A stretch of DNA of 9,776 nt from Acholeplasmataceae bacterium (GTDB lineage Bacteria > Bacillota_I > Bacilli_A > Acholeplasmatales > Acholeplasmataceae): NCBI GenBank assembly GCA_023230825.1, contig JALNWO010000055.1, positions 1 to 9,776 of the forward strand. Direction: 5' to 3'. Below are positions 6,947-9,776 of the stretch, piece after piece. A program made the translations under genes and the position numbers. Within the stretch, counting starts at the first letter, position 1; every line of letters starts with the position of its first letter. A model generated the notes under the pieces. It made no database searches, had not been told where the DNA came from, and worked only from the letters and a program-made list of their open reading frames with translations.

Positions 6947-6954
6947 CAAAGATT
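6947..6954 (-). promoter_or_regulatory. Candidate promoter of the replication operon, -7 element AATCTTTG
   Basis: On the minus strand AATCTTTG matches TAnnTTTG in all but the first base. It lies 25 bases before the ATG of the helix-turn-helix gene, the usual distance. A TTTAG segment near 6970-6974 could serve as a poor -33 box. The match is imperfect, which would suit a promoter that needs activation, possibly from the phased repeats at 6997-7037. Confidence 0.4.
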
Positions 6955-6996
6955 TGAAATAATTTAACCTAAAGTAATGAATATCAGTTGTTTATG

Positions 6997-7037
6997 CTTG
7001 TATACAAGGTAATACAAGTACAGACAAGTTCTTCAAG
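6997..7037 (-). repeat. Phased CTTGT repeats with CTTGTATACAAG palindrome, possible operator or Xis sites
   Basis: Read on the minus strand, CTTGT occurs at 7028-7024, 7018-7014 and 7008-7004, exactly 10 bp apart, with a related CTTGA at 7037-7033. The last copy is part of a perfect 12-bp palindrome CTTGTATACAAG (6997-7008). The array lies 76-116 bp upstream of the helix-turn-helix gene and just beyond its candidate promoter. One-turn spacing suggests cooperative binding of a small DNA-binding protein, most simply the adjacent helix-turn-helix protein. Confidence 0.6.
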
Positions 7038-7042
7038 TTTAA

Positions 7043-7813
7043 TTAGCTTTGTTTGTATTTATCAATCAAAGGTTTGAGTTTTAATAAAATTGTTTCTTTA
7101 ATAATATCATCTGGAATTTCATCATTTATTGACTGATAACTACCAATATTTCTATCAAAAAAATCTTTCAGCTCTTTGAAGAAAGCTTTAAACTCCCTTG
7201 TACCTATGATTAACATATTATTCTCTTTTAATATTTCTATAATTGCCCTTATGCTTAGACCTATTTCAGTAGGAAATAACTCTTTCAATTCATTCAAAAA
7301 ATCTAACTTCCTTTCATTGTCAATTTGATTAAAAAAATGGTGCAATTCTTTTTTAATCTTATCAGGCTTATCATTTTCTTTTTTAGTCTCATCAAGTTTG
7401 TCGGTTTCGATTTTATTATTCTCCTGCTCAATTAAATATTCTTCAAACTTCATCAATTCAATAACCTCATGTTTTTTAGTGTAATAAAGATACCTATCAA
7501 ATGGATCTACTAAAAAAATAGTATTCTCATAACCTAAACGGGTTTGATTATAAATATCTCCTCTCTTTTCTAATAGTTTCCTTGTTTTGTTTTTTAAGCT
7601 TTGAATAATTGCTTTTTTATCTGAATAAGGTGAATTCACCCTGTTTAAGTATTCAGATTTGTACGCTTCAAAATTAGCAGTTCCTAAAGCAATAGAATAA
7701 GGGTTTGATTTTTTGTTTTTCAAATCATTAAACTCTTTTACTTTTTGCTCAAAATCTTCTTTTTTCACTTCCTGAAAAACCTCTCTTATTTTTTCTTTAA
7801 AATCTCTGCTCAT
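7043..7813 (-). CDS. Protein of unknown function between integrase and regulator (256 aa)
   Basis: I do not recognise this protein. It is very rich in Lys, Glu, Asp, Asn and Ile. Residues 1-36 are a charged amphipathic helix; residues 95-115 hold a conserved-looking aromatic segment (TIFLVDPFDRYLYYTKKHEV); residues 133-156 form a low-complexity Lys/Asp/Glu linker with an imperfect DKLDETKKENDKPDKIKKE repeat; residues 157-256 look like a compact helical domain (FPTEIGLSIRAIIEILKENN, then FKAFFKELKDFF and IGSYQSIND). There is no signal peptide or membrane segment. It starts 11 bases after the integrase stop, so it is probably co-transcribed with the integrase. The gene looks more AT-rich than the replication gene. 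This position often holds accessory genes in satellites (superinfection immunity, phage interference), but the sequence gives no direct hint of that. An auxiliary recombination factor is the alternative. Confidence 0.8.
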   Translation of the reverse strand: MSRDFKEKIREVFQEVKKEDFEQKVKEFNDLKNKKSNPYSIALGTANFEAYKSEYLNRVNSPYSDKKAIIQSLKNKTRKLLEKRGDIYNQTRLGYENTIFLVDPFDRYLYYTKKHEVIELMKFEEYLIEQENNKIETDKLDETKKENDKPDKIKKELHHFFNQIDNERKLDFLNELKELFPTEIGLSIRAIIEILKENNMLIIGTREFKAFFKELKDFFDRNIGSYQSINDEIPDDIIKETILLKLKPLIDKYKQS

Positions 7814-7824
7814 AACATTATCTT

Positions 7825-9084
7825 TTAGAAATAGTTGCTTATCTCAATTGCTAAATCCTTGTTGCTTTTGCCTATGTAGTTTAAAAACATTGCTTCACTA
7901 CTGTGTCCAGTAATGTAAATTAAATAAGTGGTTGGTATTTTGCCGTAAAAATTAGTGGCAAATGAACGCCTGCCAATGTGTGAGGTTACAAGCTGCCATT
8001 TAGGATAAATTCCTGATACTTTCCTTATACCGTGTTTAGTTACTTCCTGTTTACCGCCTTGCGTTGGTTGGTCAAGCCCTACAAGCTTGCATACTTCTTT
8101 TATGTACTCATTATATCGCTGGTCGCTTATTCGTCTTGGAAACGCTCCATTTCGCTTTTTAAGTATCTGTAATACTTTCGGATGAAGTGGCACTGTCATA
8201 ACCTTGCCCGTTTTCCTTTGCGTAAACTCTAAAAAGCTTTTGCCGTCCTCAATACGAATCATTTCAGAAGTGAAACGTAAAAAATCCGATACTCTTTGAC
8301 CTGTATAGCAACTAATGATTAACCAATCACGAGCGTTGTCTAAGTAATCGTTCTCAAAGATTTGTTTTTCTATGATCTCCAGTTCCTCAATAGTTAGATA
8401 TATTTTTTCGGCTTTTGCTTTATCCAATCTCAATCCGTCCAGTTGTGGACTTGTTTCAAGCCCTAAATATCGAGCGTGTTTACAAAAGGTTTTCACAAAT
8501 ACCAATTCTCTTTGTATGGTGTTCTGTGCATAACCGTTACTTTTTTGATATTTTATAAACTCATTTTTAAAGCTTTCGTCTATCTCTGCAATTAAGATTG
8601 GTTTTTTACGGCTCTCCTGCATACGCTTCAACTTATGTTTGATAACGTTGTATTTCTTTATTGAACTTGGTTTTATTTCGTGTTTCCTGTACTCTAAATA
8701 AAAATCTATGTATTCAATTAGATTGGTGGGTAATTCGTCCTCTGATTCGTCCTCTGATTCTTCTGGTGGGTTGTAGTATTCGTAAACAATCTTTTTAAAC
8801 CAATCTTTATTTATTTGGTTCAAGTTCGTTTTGTCAAATTCGTTAAGTATGTGCTTCCTTAAGTCGTGGCTATCGTCGTCAATCTCTTTTTTACGGTCGA
8901 TTTTATCCACGTCCTTAAACTTCGTGTTCTTTCTGTATTCGTTCCAAAACTCTTTTGAAACTTTAATTTCAGAACGAGTATAATAATTTATTGGGTTTGG
9001 GTTTCCAGCTATTCGATATGATAACCTTACTTCTAAGAATGTAGTAGTTTTTTTTGAACGATAAGAAAATGATACGCTTGCCAT
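7825..9084 (-). CDS. int: Site-specific tyrosine recombinase (ssrA-targeting integrase)
   Basis: The enzyme integrates and excises the element by recombining attP with the ssrA 3' end. At 419 aa it has the usual Bacteroidetes phage-integrase plan: an arm-binding N-terminal domain (about 1-105, with SYRSKKTTTFLEVRLSYRI), an acidic linker (108-118), a SAM-like core-binding domain (about 120-215) and a catalytic domain (about 225-419). Catalytic residues are visible: Arg264 (CYTGQRVSDF), Lys291 in the beta hairpin (QRKTGK), His369 and Arg372 (SHIGRRSFATNFYG), His394 (ITGHSSEAMF) and nucleophile Tyr403 (LNYIG). All are present, so it is probably active. The ATG at 9084 lies 26 bases past a good -7 element. 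The gene sits at the attR end, first in the element, and reads inward. The linker contains an in-frame 12-bp tandem duplication (8733-8756) encoding acidic residues. Confidence 0.95.
   Translation of the reverse strand: MASVSFSYRSKKTTTFLEVRLSYRIAGNPNPINYYTRSEIKVSKEFWNEYRKNTKFKDVDKIDRKKEIDDDSHDLRKHILNEFDKTNLNQINKDWFKKIVYEYYNPPEESEDESEDELPTNLIEYIDFYLEYRKHEIKPSSIKKYNVIKHKLKRMQESRKKPILIAEIDESFKNEFIKYQKSNGYAQNTIQRELVFVKTFCKHARYLGLETSPQLDGLRLDKAKAEKIYLTIEELEIIEKQIFENDYLDNARDWLIISCYTGQRVSDFLRFTSEMIRIEDGKSFLEFTQRKTGKVMTVPLHPKVLQILKKRNGAFPRRISDQRYNEYIKEVCKLVGLDQPTQGGKQEVTKHGIRKVSGIYPKWQLVTSHIGRRSFATNFYGKIPTTYLIYITGHSSEAMFLNYIGKSNKDLAIEISNYF
8733..8756. repeat. 12-bp tandem duplication in the integrase linker
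   Basis: ATTCGTCCTCTG occurs twice in tandem and is followed by a partial third copy. It keeps frame and encodes Glu-Ser-Glu-Asp units in the linker between the arm-binding and core-binding domains, where length variation is easily tolerated. Confidence 0.85.
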
Positions 9085-9110
9085 TTTGATTGATTTAATA
9101 TTGAACTACA

Positions 9111-9118
9111 CAAAAATA
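9111..9118 (-). promoter_or_regulatory. Candidate integrase promoter, -7 element TATTTTTG
   Basis: On the minus strand TATTTTTG fits TAnnTTTG exactly and ends 26 bases before the integrase ATG. The inverted repeat 9132-9139/9153-9160 covers the region where the -33 box would lie, so a protein bound there could block or control the promoter. Confidence 0.5.
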
Positions 9119-9177
9119 CAAAACCGTGTTCATTTTTGCGAATAATTGCACACAAAAATGCAATCTAAATCAATCAA

Positions 9178-9195
9178 TTAACAACAAGTTGTTAA
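9178..9195. promoter_or_regulatory. 18-bp palindrome upstream of int, possible operator or arm site
   Basis: TTAACAAC-AA-GTTGTTAA has two perfect 8-bp half sites around a two-base centre. It lies between the integrase promoter and attR, where a dimeric repressor or a recombination accessory protein could bind. The binder is unknown. Confidence 0.5.
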
Positions 9196-9279
9196 CACTA
9201 TAAGCTCAAATCGCTGTAAATCAGTAGAATTATTGAGTGTTCATGTTTCAATAGATTGAACGGGGTTTTATCGTTGTAC

Positions 9280-9295
9280 TCCCTCCAGCTCCACA
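9280..9295 (+). repeat. attR: right copy of the 16-bp integration core
   Basis: This is an exact copy of the ssrA 3'-end core at 2091-2106, in direct orientation, without the rest of ssrA before it. It marks the right boundary of the element, 195 bases outside the integrase start. The A run and the sequence after it are the chromosomal DNA that originally followed ssrA. Confidence 0.9.
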
Positions 9296-9776
9296 AAAAA
9301 AAACCTGAAAGTCAACGAAATAACATAATCGGGGACTAAAAGTTCAAAAAGGCATGGTTTTTTTAACTGTGCTTTTTTCTTTTTTTTGTGCATTTGGAAT
9401 GATGATATGGTACTGTTACAGAAGTGTTGATGGAAAAAATTGAATACCTTTAGCCGCATAGAATTATGAAACTTTCCGTTCAAAATATTAAAAAACCCAG
9501 TCGCTTGCTCAATCTAAGCGATGCGGTGAGCAGCCAGGATACTTACCACACGATACTGTGGTGGCGGGGAAACCTTTGAAAATTGACCATTATGAATAAT
9601 TTATTGAGTGTAATATTATTAATAATATTTTGTGGTTGTTTTCCTAATGGTCTGGCCCCCTATTAATCGGACTATTTACTTTTCTTATTTGCTAATATAC
9701 ATTTTTTCATATTATTTTTGCTGTGCAAGGAACAACCGACGGCGATTTTTTATACCGTAAGTTGTGTGAGGCTCTC
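9296..9776. other. Chromosomal flank formerly downstream of ssrA, no convincing gene
   Basis: The segment starts with an A run and holds T-rich stretches (9358-9388); AAAAAAACC (9297-9305) can pair with GGTTTTTTT (9356-9364) and may be a remnant of the native ssrA terminator, though the loop is long. A 37-codon frame (9466-9579) follows a TACCTTTA motif but has no recognisable product. A 6-bp hairpin lies at 9545-9562 (ACCACA/TGTGGT), and a nested palindrome structure at 9585-9652. The last 80 bases have an open plus-strand frame without an ATG that may continue outside the window. Confidence 0.45.
9585..9652. repeat. Nested inverted repeats in the right flank
   Basis: GACCATTA (9585-9592) and TAATGGTC (9645-9652) are perfect 8-bp inverted repeats, and between them lies a perfect 18-bp palindrome AATATTATTAATAATATT (9612-9629). 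The whole could form a branched hairpin in RNA or a cruciform in DNA. No gene association is visible. Confidence 0.6.

Larger units (their letters stand above)
9085..9279. other. Right-end attachment arm and integrase control region
   Basis: This is the 195-bp non-coding segment between the integrase start and attR. It holds the integrase promoter (9111-9118), an inverted repeat CATTTTTG (9132-9139) / CAAAAATG (9153-9160), an 18-bp near-palindrome TTAACAACAAGTTGTTAA (9178-9195), a 14-bp palindrome TTCAATAGATTGAA (9247-9260), and two copies of GTGTTCAT (9126-9133, 9237-9244) whose inverse occurs near attL (2153-2160). Such density of short repeats is expected for integrase arm sites and operators. 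Confidence 0.55.
2107..9295. mobile_element. ssrA-integrated phage-satellite-like (PICI-like) island, 7189 bp
   Basis: The element is bounded by the 16-bp repeats and all of its eight genes lie on the minus strand: integrase, unknown 256 aa, helix-turn-helix, winged helix, primase-helicase, then 201, 77 and 103 aa. It has its own candidate origin and a terminal small-terminase-like gene, but no capsid, portal, tail, lysis, large-terminase, relaxase or conjugation genes, so it cannot move between cells alone. This order resembles PICIs (int, regulator, pri-rep, ori, packaging module), though it is shorter than the usual 10-15 kb. A decayed prophage is less likely because the genes look intact and compact. 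Boundaries are well supported; class membership is inference. Confidence 0.8.

Noticed and set aside
2107..9295. Insertion sequence or conjugative element
   Set aside because: No DDE transposase, terminal inverted repeats, relaxase or transfer genes; ends are direct repeats typical of tyrosine integrase.
9268..9483. 71-codon minus-strand frame across attR
   Set aside because: Low-complexity Lys/Phe composition, runs across the integration junction and a T-rich stretch; no coding character.
9531..9566. AGCCAGGATACTTACC followed by a hairpin resembles the 3' box of a cobalamin riboswitch
   Set aside because: The conserved GCCACTG box and the upstream riboswitch helices are not found, and no B12-related gene follows in the window.
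9466..9579. 37-codon plus-strand frame after a TACCTTTA motif
   Set aside because: Short, no recognisable similarity, stops abruptly; kept only as a note in the flank entry.

Overview
The window looks like a Bacteroidetes (Bacteroidota) chromosome, most likely from the flavobacterial/sphingobacterial side. The support is the low G+C content, promoters of the TAnnTTTG type (a clean TATCTTTG precedes ssrA), the lack of Shine-Dalgarno sites, a tmRNA tag ending in NYALAA, and a secreted lamin-tail-domain protein typical of the phylum. The species cannot be named from the sequence.

Layout: (1) Positions 1-1357, minus strand, hold the 5' part of a large secreted lamin-tail-domain gene that leaves the window on the left and carries an in-frame TAG at codon 56. 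(2) Positions 1708-2104, plus strand, are ssrA (tmRNA). (3) A compact mobile element of about 7.2 kb is integrated at the 3' end of ssrA. It is bounded by a 16-bp direct repeat, TCCCTCCAGCTCCACA, at 2091-2106 (attL, inside ssrA) and 9280-9295 (attR). (4) From 9296 on is the chromosomal flank that originally followed ssrA; no convincing gene is seen there.

All genes of the element lie on the minus strand and read from attR towards ssrA. In order they are: tyrosine integrase (9084-7825), a 256-aa protein of unknown function (7813-7043), a 93-aa excisionase/MerR-like helix-turn-helix protein (6921-6640), a 110-aa winged-helix-like protein (6635-6303), a 783-aa primase/SF3-helicase replication protein (6319-3968), a non-coding region with iterons around an AT-rich core that looks like a replication origin, then a three-gene coupled operon (201, 77 and 103 aa; 3559-2412). 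The last protein has the GRPKGSKNK-type N-terminus often seen in small-terminase-like phage proteins. A good intrinsic terminator at 2294-2328 closes the operon.

Interpretation: integrase, regulator/excisionase, primase-helicase, origin just after the replication gene and a terminal small-terminase-like gene, with no capsid, tail, lysis, large-terminase or conjugation genes, is the plan of a phage-inducible chromosomal island (PICI) or similar phage satellite. I propose a minimal Bacteroidetes phage satellite using ssrA as its attachment site. The integrase and the boundaries are well supported; the satellite assignment and the packaging role are inference. Other signals worth checking are three CTTGT repeats in exact 10-bp phase upstream of the helix-turn-helix gene, palindromes upstream of the integrase gene, short motifs shared by the two element ends, and polymerase-palm-like motifs in the replication protein.
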